Positions 1-5,755 of a stretch of 5,898 nt of DNA are shown here, piece by piece; within the stretch, counting starts at the first letter, position 1, and each line of letters opens with the position of its first letter. Source of the stretch: an uncultured Lachnospiraceae bacterium (GTDB lineage: Bacteria; Bacillota_A; Clostridia; Lachnospirales; Lachnospiraceae); contig CAJKKX010000164.1 of assembly GCA_905200565.1 (NCBI GenBank), forward strand, positions 1 to 5,898, read 5' to 3'. Made by a program: the position numbers and the translations under genes. The notes under the pieces are model-generated. The model saw only the letters and a list, made by a program, of their open reading frames with translations. It did not search any database and was not told the DNA's origin.

Positions 1-1
1 A

Positions 2-916
2 GCCGGCACTATGTTCCTGCTGCTTCCGATAACCAGCACCCTTATTGGCGTCCTGTTTACCCTGCTGACCGGAAGGATTTCCCTGCGTCCGTTTTATCAG
101 CTCATCAATCAGCTCAACCGGCTGGCAAGCGGAGATTTCCACACCCGGATTCATTTTTCACGCCCCATATCCAGGCATTTTGTTTTCCGGGAGATTGAAA
201 AGAGCTTTAATTCGGCGGCGGAGGAGTTGGAGCACACCGAAATGCTGCGCGGCGATTTTATCAACAATTTTTCGCATGAATTTAAGACGCCGATCGTCTC
301 CATCGCCGGTTTTGCAAAGCTTCTGAGGCGCGGAAATCTTTCGGAGGCGCAAAAAGAGGAGTATCTCGCCGTCATCGAGGAGGAGGCGCTGCGCCTTTCC
401 GAAATGGCGACCAATATGTTAAATCTGACAAAAGTGGAAAACCAGACGATCCTTACAAATGTTACATCTTATAATTTATCGGAGCAGATACGCTCGACCG
501 TTCTTCTGCTCGCAGAAAAATGGACGGCAAAGGATCTTGAACCGGACCTCGATTTCCAGGAATATACGATAGAAGCGAACGAAGAGCTTTTAAAACAAAT
601 ATGGGTAAATCTCATTGATAATGCCGTGAAGTTTTCAGAGCCGGGCAATCTGATTTCCTTTCACATCACAGAAAAAGCAGATGACCTTTTTGTCTCGGTC
701 TCCAACCGCGGCACAGAAATCCCGGAGGAAAGCCTCAACCGGATCTTCAACAAATTTTATCAGGCGGACGAATCGCACTCCTCGGAGGGGAACGGTATCG
801 GTCTTGCGATTGTGAAAAAAGTGGTGGAGCTGCACAGCGGGGAAATTTCAGTCAGAAGTGAGAACGGAAGAACCACCTTCACGGTCCGTCTGCCGAAGCA
901 GCAGAGCGAACCGTGA
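2..916 (+). CDS. Sensor histidine kinase, 5' end cut off by the window
   Basis: C-terminal part of a membrane-bound two-component sensor kinase, which autophosphorylates on histidine and passes the phosphate to a response regulator. The frame is open to the window edge, so the Met at base 11 is probably internal and the sensor domain and first membrane helix lie outside. Numbering from that Met: residues 1-20 are the end of a membrane helix; about 21-72 a HAMP linker; the H-box (NNFSHEFKTP) puts the phospho-accepting His at 89; the N-box (WVNLIDNAVKFS) is at 198-209; the F-box (RIFNKFYQAD) at 244-253; the G2 box (GNGIGLAIVKK) at 260-270. The G1 box is a variant, NRGTEIPEE instead of DxGxGI, seen in some HAMP-HisKA kinases. 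The cognate regulator gene would normally lie just upstream, outside the window. Family assignment is secure; the signal sensed is unknown. Confidence 0.95.
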   Translation, partial: AGTMFLLLPITSTLIGVLFTLLTGRISLRPFYQLINQLNRLASGDFHTRIHFSRPISRHFVFREIEKSFNSAAEELEHTEMLRGDFINNFSHEFKTPIVSIAGFAKLLRRGNLSEAQKEEYLAVIEEEALRLSEMATNMLNLTKVENQTILTNVTSYNLSEQIRSTVLLLAEKWTAKDLEPDLDFQEYTIEANEELLKQIWVNLIDNAVKFSEPGNLISFHITEKADDLFVSVSNRGTEIPEESLNRIFNKFYQADESHSSEGNGIGLAIVKKVVELHSGEISVRSENGRTTFTVRLPKQQSEP

Positions 917-917
917 G

Positions 918-940
918 GGGATTTTCAAAAATCTCTTTTT
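918..940 (+). terminator. Probable intrinsic terminator of the kinase gene
   Basis: Two bases after the kinase stop, GGGATTT (918-924) pairs with AAATCTC (929-935) around a TCAA loop, with one G-U pair, and five T follow (936-940). The stem is short and AT-rich, so termination may be partial, but position and T run fit. Confidence 0.5.
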
Positions 941-943
941 GTC

Positions 944-1153
944 TCAGCGCCTGTCACAGACAGCCCAAAGTGATGAAATTGCATAAAGCGGTATATTGAT
1001 TAATTTCTCTTGTTCCCGATAGTCAGACATGGACGTCCTGACCCCATAAGGAAGTTTGCTTGCAGACACAAAATTCTTCAGGCTCTTAGCGTTCAGGTTT
1101 TCCTCTGCCTTCACTTCCAGCGGAATAACAAAAAGTCCACCCAGAAAATGTAT
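944..1153 (-). pseudogene. C-terminal remnant of a DUF4143-type AAA ATPase
   Basis: Seen: read on the minus strand, this stretch gives 69 uninterrupted codons ending in TGA at 944-946. The translation holds VIPLEVKAEENLNAKSLK, then GVRTSMSDY and LINIPLYAIS. Known: this order (P-[IL]-E-V-K-A ... A-K-S-L ... [IV]-R-T-S-[ML]-x-x-Y ... L-x-N-I-P-L-Y) is the characteristic C-terminus of the large bacterial family of ATPases with a C-terminal DUF4143 domain, which has a PD-(D/E)xK nuclease-like core; the E-V-K would be its ExK motif. There is no start codon or ribosome binding site, and the frame is closed by a TGA just upstream (1154-1156). In a neighbouring frame the overlapping bases 1126-1140 read VDFLL, resembling the EVDFLL motif that precedes IPIEVKA in intact members, which suggests a small deletion with frameshift. 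The N-terminal ATPase part is absent. It lies between the kinase terminator and the synthetase promoter. Inference: relic of a lost accessory gene. Confidence 0.8.
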
Positions 1154-1194
1154 TCATATAACATAATCTCAGCCGACTTTCTGCATATTCCTTT

Positions 1195-1228
1195 TTGCAT
1201 TGATTTTCCAGCGTCAATATAATACAAT
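1195..1228 (+). promoter_or_regulatory. Overlapping sigma-A-like promoters for the alarmone synthetase
   Basis: Two matches share this AT-rich stretch. TTGCAT (1195-1200), a 17-nt spacer and a perfect TATAAT (1218-1223) form one; TTGATT (1200-1205), a 17-nt spacer and TACAAT (1223-1228) form the other, shifted by five bases. Either would start transcription near 1230-1236 and leave a leader of about 55 nt before the ATG at 1290. Assigned by eye from consensus and spacing. Confidence 0.55.
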
Positions 1229-1289
1229 ATGTTTCAAAAAGGAACGGAACCATTTTTTAATATATCAAATAAATAGTGAGGTAATCAGT

Positions 1290-2018
1290 ATGGATACAAA
1301 AATATTAACAACTTCGATGGTTGGAACTATACTTCAGCCGGGCAATGACTCCTCTTCTATGGCGCAGCAGCTCTCCGGCCTGTTTGACGAAGGCTCTATG
1401 TCAAAAGCAATAGAAACCTTTGAAGAAGTAAAGTCTCTGATGTCATGCTATCAGTGTGCGATATTAGAGGTCGAAACGAAATTTAAGGTGTTAAACGAGC
1501 GTTTTTCGGTGAACCACGAGCGCAACCCTATCGAGACGATTAAGACAAGGATAAAATCCCCGGAAAGCATCCGCGAAAAGCTGATCCGGCGAAATCTTCC
1601 CCTCTGTCTTGCCTCACTGGATGAGATACACGATATCGCCGGAATCCGGGTCATCTGCTCCTTTGTGGACGATATCTATATGCTCGCGGACTGCCTTCTC
1701 AAACAGGACGACATCCGGCTGATCAAGAAAAAAGACTATATTGCACACCCCAAGGAAAACGGCTACCGCAGTCTCCACCTCATCATTGAAATTCCCATTT
1801 TCCTTGAAAACGAAAAACGGCTGATGAAGGTGGAGGTGCAGCTCCGGACGATCGCCATGGAGTTCTGGGCAAACCTGGAGCACAAGCTCCGTTATAAGAA
1901 AAATCTCTCCGAGGAGCTGACTGCGCTTACATCCGCAGAGCTTTCGGAATGCGCGCAGATGAGCGCGCAGCTTGATCTGAAAATGCAGAATATCCGGGAT
2001 ATCATAGAAAACAGTTAG
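1290..2018 (+). CDS. Small alarmone synthetase, RelA/SpoT domain (GTP pyrophosphokinase)
   Basis: Predicted cytoplasmic (p)ppGpp synthetase, moving pyrophosphate from ATP to the 3' position of GTP or GDP in the stringent response. The 242 residues are a RelA/SpoT synthetase domain with short flanks and no HD hydrolase, TGS or ACT domain, as in RelQ/RelP-type enzymes. Visible motifs: RIKSPESIREKL at 88-99 (nucleotide-binding basic segment), DIAGIRVIC at 115-123, KDYIAHPKENGYRSLH at 148-163, and EVQLRTIAMEFWANLEHKLRYK at 182-203 (split here as EVQLRT and the following helix), with Glu182 in the place of the metal-binding Glu. The N-terminus is about 45 residues longer than a minimal domain, and Ser/Thr-rich; the last 35 residues look helical, as in oligomerising enzymes of this type. 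The start is set by GAGGT at 1278-1282, 7 nt before ATG; an in-frame TTG at 1200 lies inside the promoter and is unlikely. It seems monocistronic and converges on the sortase gene 47 nt away. Confidence 0.93.
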   Translation: MDTKILTTSMVGTILQPGNDSSSMAQQLSGLFDEGSMSKAIETFEEVKSLMSCYQCAILEVETKFKVLNERFSVNHERNPIETIKTRIKSPESIREKLIRRNLPLCLASLDEIHDIAGIRVICSFVDDIYMLADCLLKQDDIRLIKKKDYIAHPKENGYRSLHLIIEIPIFLENEKRLMKVEVQLRTIAMEFWANLEHKLRYKKNLSEELTALTSAELSECAQMSAQLDLKMQNIRDIIENS

Positions 2019-2065
2019 TTTTCCGCCAGCAGGATGGGAGAAAGCTGCACCGCGCAGTGAAAATT

Positions 2066-2875
2066 TTACTCGCCCGCTATACAGCGGGCGCACAGCAGCA
2101 GCCTTCCATCCTCCCGCGTGTAATCGCAGGTCATTAAAAACAGAAAGCGTTCCTCCTCCCGGAAGGAGGTCTCACGCCATATAAAAGCCCGTTCCCGGAG
2201 CTCCTTTAGCAGCCTGCTCTGCTTTCCGTCGTCCGGCTTATCAAGGTATTCCCGGATTGGAAAGTAATCCGGCGCGTCCTCATAACCGGGAATTACGAGC
2301 GCTGCAAAAATCCGGTAATAGCGCACGCCGTATTTTCCCTCCCAGCGCACCAGACTGTGTTTTTTAAAAAAATCTTCCTCACAAAAGGAAGTCAGTTCTC
2401 CGAACATGCTACCGTTTCGCATATGATGCCCGTAGATCAGCAGATTTCCATCCGCCATCCCCGTTTCGTCCTCCTGCTGTGTCAGACAGTCGGCAAACAA
2501 TGTCCCGCAGCTGCTCTCTTCTCCGTAAAAATCATGGTTCAGATAGTATTCATTATCCGCTCCGAGCACCACCGGCAGGTCGATCTGCGTGCCGTACACC
2601 TTCAGCCAGCCCAGGTAATCCTCATTCAGACCGGACAGCTCCCGGTAGGCGGCAGAAATCTGCCGCGCCGCGCCATCCGTTTTGCTGCCGGTATAAACAG
2701 GATCGTGTTCCCTCCCCGCTCCGGCATCCACATGAATCTCTGACAGCGAAGCGTTCTTTTTCTCTTCCCGATATTCCTGACGGTACAGCTGCGCCGCCCA
2801 GACAACTGTCAGCACGAAGCCGCACGCAAGCAGAAGCTTCAGCAAGCGGACAGGGCTATGCTTTCTTTTTCTCAT
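2066..2875 (-). CDS. srtB: Class B sortase
   Basis: Membrane-anchored cysteine transpeptidase that cuts a sorting signal in surface proteins and joins them to the cell wall or to each other. With the ATG at 2875 (269 residues): basic N-terminus, membrane helix at about 11-30, a linker, then the sortase domain from about 80. Catalytic residues are clear: His150 in IYGHHMRNGSMFGEL, Cys250 in FLMTCDYT, Arg258 in EDGRLLL. The GHxMxxGSMF and TCDY patterns, and the helical insert at about 205-240 before the Cys strand, mark class B. The chosen start has GTGAG four nt upstream; an ATG at 2890 and a GTG at 2884 are in frame with no better site. The gene overlaps the LPKTG gene by 20 nt, so the two are probably translationally coupled. 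Class B enzymes classically use NPxTN-type signals in iron uptake, but related clostridial enzymes act on LPxTG-like signals; the adjacent LPKTG protein is the obvious substrate. Confidence 0.95.
   Translation of the reverse strand: MRKRKHSPVRLLKLLLACGFVLTVVWAAQLYRQEYREEKKNASLSEIHVDAGAGREHDPVYTGSKTDGAARQISAAYRELSGLNEDYLGWLKVYGTQIDLPVVLGADNEYYLNHDFYGEESSCGTLFADCLTQQEDETGMADGNLLIYGHHMRNGSMFGELTSFCEEDFFKKHSLVRWEGKYGVRYYRIFAALVIPGYEDAPDYFPIREYLDKPDDGKQSRLLKELRERAFIWRETSFREEERFLFLMTCDYTREDGRLLLCARCIAGE
2071..2090 (-). other. Perfect hairpin in the last codons of the sortase gene
   Basis: CGCCCGCT (2071-2078) pairs with AGCGGGCG (2083-2090) around ATAC: eight base pairs, all but one G-C. It spans the final sortase codons at the convergent junction. 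On the minus strand it is followed by AGTAAAATTTTC rather than a clean T run, and on the plus strand there is no T run, so it is at best a weak or bidirectional stop for transcription, or a 3'-end stabiliser. Confidence 0.4.
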
Positions 2876-3233
2876 AATACTCACATGCAAGATAGCCGGA
2901 GCCGAAAATCAGCGCCGCCAGAAGGAGCACATTTTTATCCATCCCGTAATCTCCGGTCTTCGGAAGCTTTCCGGGAGTTTGCTTTCCGGGAGTTTCCACT
3001 TTGTCCTTCTCCGGGTTTTCCACATACAGATAAAAGTCTGTCCACAGCCGTCCGCTGCCATCCACATCCTCCGACTTATTTTCTCCGCCGATCGTGTAGG
3101 ACCCTTTTTCCGGGATCTCAACGTAAGACGGCACCTCACCGGATGCCAGTACCGGCAAAGCGCAGCAGGAAGCTGCCAGACAAAACGCTGTCGCCGCTAA
3201 GCCGCATATTCTGTTTTTCATTTTCTTTTTCAT
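2856..3233 (-). CDS. Small LPKTG cell-wall-anchored protein
   Basis: Exported 125-residue protein with a complete sortase sorting signal. From the ATG at 3233: basic start (MKKKMKNR), hydrophobic signal peptide to about residue 30 with probable cleavage after LPVLA, only about 60 mature residues, a Pro/Lys linker with TPGK twice, LPKTG at 90-94, a hydrophobic helix at about 101-117 and a charged tail (EYYEKKKA). The start is chosen because AGGGGG (3243-3248) sits 9 nt upstream; the frame stays open to an ATG at 3314, but that extension lacks signal-peptide character. An alternative ATG is at 3221. The mature part, acidic with an aromatic WTDFYLYVENP segment, matches no domain I know. Being just upstream of, and overlapping, the sortase gene makes it the likely substrate. 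It could be a wall anchor or terminal subunit for the larger secreted protein, which lacks its own signal; that role is inference. Confidence 0.9.
   Translation of the reverse strand: MKKKMKNRICGLAATAFCLAASCCALPVLASGEVPSYVEIPEKGSYTIGGENKSEDVDGSGRLWTDFYLYVENPEKDKVETPGKQTPGKLPKTGDYGMDKNVLLLAALIFGSGYLACEYYEKKKA
2966..2995. repeat. 15-bp tandem repeat, two copies, in the LPKTG linker
   Basis: GCTTTCCGGGAGTTT at 2966-2980 is repeated exactly at 2981-2995. In the minus-strand gene it encodes the repeated TPGK unit just before LPKTG. As a 15-bp in-frame unit it could gain or lose copies by slippage and change linker length through the wall. Confidence 0.85.
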
Positions 3234-3327
3234 TTTCCCATACCCCCTGTATCCTTTTTCTGCAAGCGCGCCCGGCTCATGCGGATACCCGCTTTCTGCG
3301 CGCCGGACGCGCAATAGTCTGTGCGTT
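3234..3327 (-). other. 94-nt spacer inside the surface operon, with a small hairpin
   Basis: This is the longest gap among genes 2-5 of the operon, between the second paralog and the LPKTG gene. It holds the ribosome binding site (AGGGGG, 3243-3248) and a G-C hairpin, GCGCG/CGCGC with a CCGGA loop (3298-3312). I see no convincing promoter. The preceding frame stays open through most of it, which I take as chance. Confidence 0.4.
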
Positions 3328-3858
3328 TCAGTTTAATACGGTGATCGTGATCTCGCAGCCTGCACTGCCGATCTCCTCCTCCGTCTCCATATCGTATGCG
3401 TAGAAGGTAGCCGCCGCCGGATAATCCCCGGCTGGCAGATCCACGCTGAGCGAGTCCTCCTGGATATGATAATTCGGATCGATCAGCCCGGAATCATAGA
3501 TCTGCTCCCCTGTGTCGCTGCGCACGATACGCACGAGCATAGCGTAGCGGTTGTTCGGCACATTCTCAATCTCGAGATTTCCCTCTGCGCTCCCGTCTTC
3601 AAATACGGGATTCGTGTTGATTGCAATATGGAACATCCCCTCCTCGATCACCCGGTCCAGCTCTGCCTGTATCTCCTCCTCGCTCTTGCCCTCAAGCTGC
3701 CCCAGCTTCGCCTTAACGGCGTCCTCCAGATGATCATCCGGCTTTCCCGTCAACAGATAATGCTGAACGAGCAGTGCGATAATGATCAGCAGCATGACAA
3801 TGATCACGATGATCGAAAATTTCTGTTTTTTGTCTTTTCCCTGCATACCCTGTTTCAT
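3328..3858 (-). CDS. Type II membrane protein with acidic extracellular domain, paralog B
   Basis: I do not recognise this family. The 176-residue protein has a short basic cytoplasmic N-terminus (KGKDKKQK region), one very hydrophobic helix at about 15-36, then a charged helical stretch (KLGQLEGKSEEEIQAELDRV at 51-70) and a region of alternating hydrophobic residues that looks like a small beta-sandwich (about 76-176), with one Cys in SAGCEIT. No cleavage site or sorting signal is seen, so it should stay membrane-bound with the C-terminal domain outside. It aligns without gaps over its last 126 residues with the next gene upstream (about 73% identity), while the helix differs. Spacing is 13 nt after that gene. 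AAGGA at 3869-3873, 10 nt before ATG 3858, overlaps the upstream stop; a second AAGGA abuts this ATG and could instead serve the in-frame ATG at 3846. Context suggests an accessory, chaperone or membrane-held partner in surface assembly (inference). Confidence 0.88.
   Translation of the reverse strand: MKQGMQGKDKKQKFSIIVIIVMLLIIIALLVQHYLLTGKPDDHLEDAVKAKLGQLEGKSEEEIQAELDRVIEEGMFHIAINTNPVFEDGSAEGNLEIENVPNNRYAMLVRIVRSDTGEQIYDSGLIDPNYHIQEDSLSVDLPAGDYPAAATFYAYDMETEEEIGSAGCEITITVLN
3665..3712. repeat. 48-bp exact direct repeat, copy in paralog B
   Basis: These 48 bases are identical to 4209-4256, with one mismatch in the next few flanking bases. On the minus strand they encode the KLGQLEGKSEEEIQAEL segment. 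Flanking parts of the two genes have diverged at many third positions, so identity here is patchy and suggests recent gene conversion or strong constraint. Confidence 0.9.
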
Positions 3859-3871
3859 TCCTTCCGGTTCC

Positions 3872-4420
3872 TTAATTCTTCACATGAATGGTGATCTCGC
3901 AGCCTGCGCTGCCGATCTCTTCCTGCGTCTGTATACTGTAGGCGTAAAATACTACATTCGCCGGATAATCCCCAGCCTCCAGATCCACATCCAGCCTCGC
4001 GTTCTGGATATGGTTATTCGGCTCAATATATTTTGTGGAGTAGATTAACTCCCCCGTATCCTGCCGCGTGATCTCCACCCGCATCAGATACAGGTTTGCA
4101 GGCACATTTTCAATCTCCAGATTTCCCTCCGAAGCGCCATCCTCAAATACCGGATCGGAATTGATCGCAATGTGAAACATTCCCTCCGTCACGACGCGAT
4201 CCAGCTCCGCCTGTATCTCCTCCTCGCTCTTGCCCTCAAGCTGCCCCAGCTTCGCCGCTGCCTCCCGCTCATACGCAGGCTCCTCCTGCGGCCGCAGCTT
4301 CATCCAGACCAGTATCAGCGCCGCCGCAAGCGCCACGATTACGATTACAAGCACCGCCGTCAGCTTCCGGCCGCCCGTTTTACTTTTTTTGTCCTGATCG
4401 TTGTTCATTTCTGTCATCAT
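3872..4420 (-). CDS. Type II membrane protein with acidic extracellular domain, paralog A
   Basis: Tandem paralog of the following gene, also of no family I recognise. The 182 residues comprise a polar N-terminus with a basic patch (KKSKTGGRK, 11-19), one membrane helix at about 21-40, a Pro/Glu-rich linker, then the shared 126-residue domain from Lys57: helical KLGQLEGKSEEE, then MFHIAIN, VFEDG, EGNLEIENVP, DTGE, IYS, VDLEAGDYPA, FYAY and SAGCEIT. The basic residues before the helix predict the C-terminal domain outside the cell. The start at 4420 is chosen because AAGGA (4430-4434) lies 9 nt upstream; an in-frame ATG at 4441 has no such site, and 4417 and 4408 are further alternatives. It lies 118 nt downstream of the secreted-protein gene, with a strong hairpin between, and 13 nt from paralog B. 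The role may be to hold or guide the secreted protein at the membrane (inference only). Confidence 0.88.
   Translation of the reverse strand: MMTEMNNDQDKKSKTGGRKLTAVLVIVIVALAAALILVWMKLRPQEEPAYEREAAAKLGQLEGKSEEEIQAELDRVVTEGMFHIAINSDPVFEDGASEGNLEIENVPANLYLMRVEITRQDTGELIYSTKYIEPNNHIQNARLDVDLEAGDYPANVVFYAYSIQTQEEIGSAGCEITIHVKN
4209..4256. repeat. 48-bp exact direct repeat, copy in paralog A
   Basis: Partner of 3665-3712, 544 bp away in the same orientation. At 48 bp it could support recombination that deletes one paralog and leaves a single hybrid gene, or replaces one membrane anchor with the other. Confidence 0.9.
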
Positions 4421-4450
4421 CCGTCTCTTTCCTTCTTCCATCTGTATAGC

Positions 4451-4496
4451 TTATGCGGTGGCTGGAAGCGCAGGAGTTCTTCCAGCCCTGGCATAA
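4451..4496 (-). promoter_or_regulatory. Strong intercistronic hairpin without T run
   Basis: GGCTGGAAG (4460-4468) pairs perfectly with CTTCCAGCC (4479-4487) around a 10-nt loop. After a 3x3 internal loop the stem continues with TTATGC (4451-4456) and GCATAA (4491-4496). It lies between the stop of the secreted-protein gene and the ribosome binding site of paralog A. No T run follows on either strand, so it is not a standard terminator. It could stabilise the 3' end of the upstream message or mark a processing site, giving more of the secreted protein than of the genes downstream. Confidence 0.6.
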
Positions 4497-4538
4497 ATCA
4501 TACGCCGCCACGTTTAGGGTATTTTAATCACTTCGCGA

Positions 4539-5747
4539 CTACTCAACCGTCACATAATTTCCGGTCTCCATACGATCAAGAGCCGGAGCTACCGTATAGG
4601 TTACGCGTACTACCGGAACGCAGCCTTCCTCGTTCACGCTGCCTCCTGCGATCGCCGCATATACCGGAAGATCTAATGTTCCCGCATTACCATCTTTTGG
4701 AGCCGCGATAAACCAGTTCAGATCCTTAATATCCAGCGTCTGCTCTTCCACGCCGCCTGCAGCGGACACCGATGTCATGGTGGACGTATATACCTTGTTC
4801 AGGTCAAGTCCGTTCACTGTCATTGCGATCTCGCCGGCCTTCAGGTCTTTTGTAGCAGAAGTCGGCTGGATAGCCCATGTATACGCCTCTACTTTAATCG
4901 TCGGCACGTTGATCTGGAGCGGAGCATTGTTTGCCTTACCGCCGTCCGCATACTGTACTGTAGCCTTCGTAATTGTTTCTCCGTTCACTTCTACGCTCTC
5001 TACCTGATTCTTAGTATCTCTGTAGAAATAGTCCGTAACACATTTTTCTGTTTTCGTATCAGTATGAAGATCGCAGTCAGAGAGTCTGTAAATCATATAA
5101 TTATCGTCCGCATCATCCGACGCTTTCTTGTTGATATACCCGTACTCGCCGCTTGTCTCCTTTGATTCCGCCTTAAGAGCTGCAAGCGCTCCGCCTAAAC
5201 CATTCAATCCCGCGATATATTCATCATAGGTATCTGCTTTTCCTTCGTATTCAGCTGCATTCCACTGTGCTTCGCTCAGAATGTTCTGCACCGTATAGCA
5301 GGCATAAATGTAATCTACTGTACGTTTATCCGTATAGTAGCTTTCATTTTCCATATGATATGCATTTCCGGTCGGAGCGACTACCTTGCCGTTGCCGCCG
5401 TAGCCGTACATACAAACATACAGCGGAACCGTTACAGATACATTCGTTTCACGTTGTATCTTCCATCCGATCTCATAGTGGCAGATGCCGCCGGCGCCCG
5501 GTACGTCCTCCGGATCCGGAATATCTATCGGACCGTCTGTACCATCCTTGTCTACGTTGATGTAGAATTGTGTGCTGCCCCTGTAATTAACGGTATTGTC
5601 TTCCTCTGTCTCCATCACTTTCTGCTCGCCGACTGCTGCACTATCTTTCGTGCCATGGGCTCCCGTATGCTCCGCCGCCATCGCACTGGCGCCAAGTCCT
5701 GCGATCATTGATACCGCCAGGGTAAGTGCCAAAAATTTTCTTTTCAT
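4539..5747 (-). CDS. Secreted surface protein, possible structural subunit
   Basis: First visible gene of the operon; 402 residues, family not recognised with certainty. The N-terminus is a clear signal peptide (MKRKFLALTLAVSMIAGLGASAMA, in two parts basic and hydrophobic) with cleavage predicted after AMA at about residue 24. The mature protein is acidic, rich in Gly, Tyr and Thr, and has six Cys (89, 112, 150, 225, 236, 376). Two similar motifs, VSVTVPLYVCMYGYGG at 104-119 and TLDLPVYAAIAGG at 357-369, lie near the ends of what look like two beta-rich regions separated by a helical stretch (about 156-195). There is no LPxTG, no C-terminal membrane helix and no wall-binding repeat, so it is either released, held non-covalently, or bound through its neighbours. 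It vaguely recalls WxL-type or pilin-like surface proteins, but I cannot support either name. The start at 5747 is set by AAGGAGA 8 nt upstream; the frame runs on to an ATG at 5870 without coding signs. Confidence 0.9.
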   Translation of the reverse strand: MKRKFLALTLAVSMIAGLGASAMAAEHTGAHGTKDSAAVGEQKVMETEEDNTVNYRGSTQFYINVDKDGTDGPIDIPDPEDVPGAGGICHYEIGWKIQRETNVSVTVPLYVCMYGYGGNGKVVAPTGNAYHMENESYYTDKRTVDYIYACYTVQNILSEAQWNAAEYEGKADTYDEYIAGLNGLGGALAALKAESKETSGEYGYINKKASDDADDNYMIYRLSDCDLHTDTKTEKCVTDYFYRDTKNQVESVEVNGETITKATVQYADGGKANNAPLQINVPTIKVEAYTWAIQPTSATKDLKAGEIAMTVNGLDLNKVYTSTMTSVSAAGGVEEQTLDIKDLNWFIAAPKDGNAGTLDLPVYAAIAGGSVNEEGCVPVVRVTYTVAPALDRMETGNYVTVE

Positions 5748-5755
5748 AATGATTC

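Noticed and set aside
691..720. Inactive kinase because the G1 box lacks DxGxG
   Set aside because: NxG-x-x-IPEE variants occur in kinases that otherwise keep H, N, F and G2 boxes, as here, so loss of activity is not supported.
1010..1222. Plus-strand 70-residue reading frame in the gap after the kinase gene
   Set aside because: It has no ribosome binding site and no recognisable composition, and lies antisense to the DUF4143 remnant, which explains the openness of the region.
2007..2023. GAAAAC/GTTTTC hairpin at the stop codon of the synthetase gene as a terminator
   Set aside because: The stem is only six AT-rich pairs and no T run follows.
2856..3233. LPKTG protein as a lipoprotein, from LAASCC in its signal peptide
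   Set aside because: The residue at the -3 position is Ala rather than Leu, Val or Ile, there is a later and better signal peptidase I site, and the C-terminus already carries a full wall-anchor signal.
2357..3403. Several plus-strand reading frames of 73-181 codons opposite the sortase and LPKTG genes
   Set aside because: They are shadows of well-supported minus-strand genes, with Ser/Arg/Pro-rich low-complexity translations and no ribosome binding sites.
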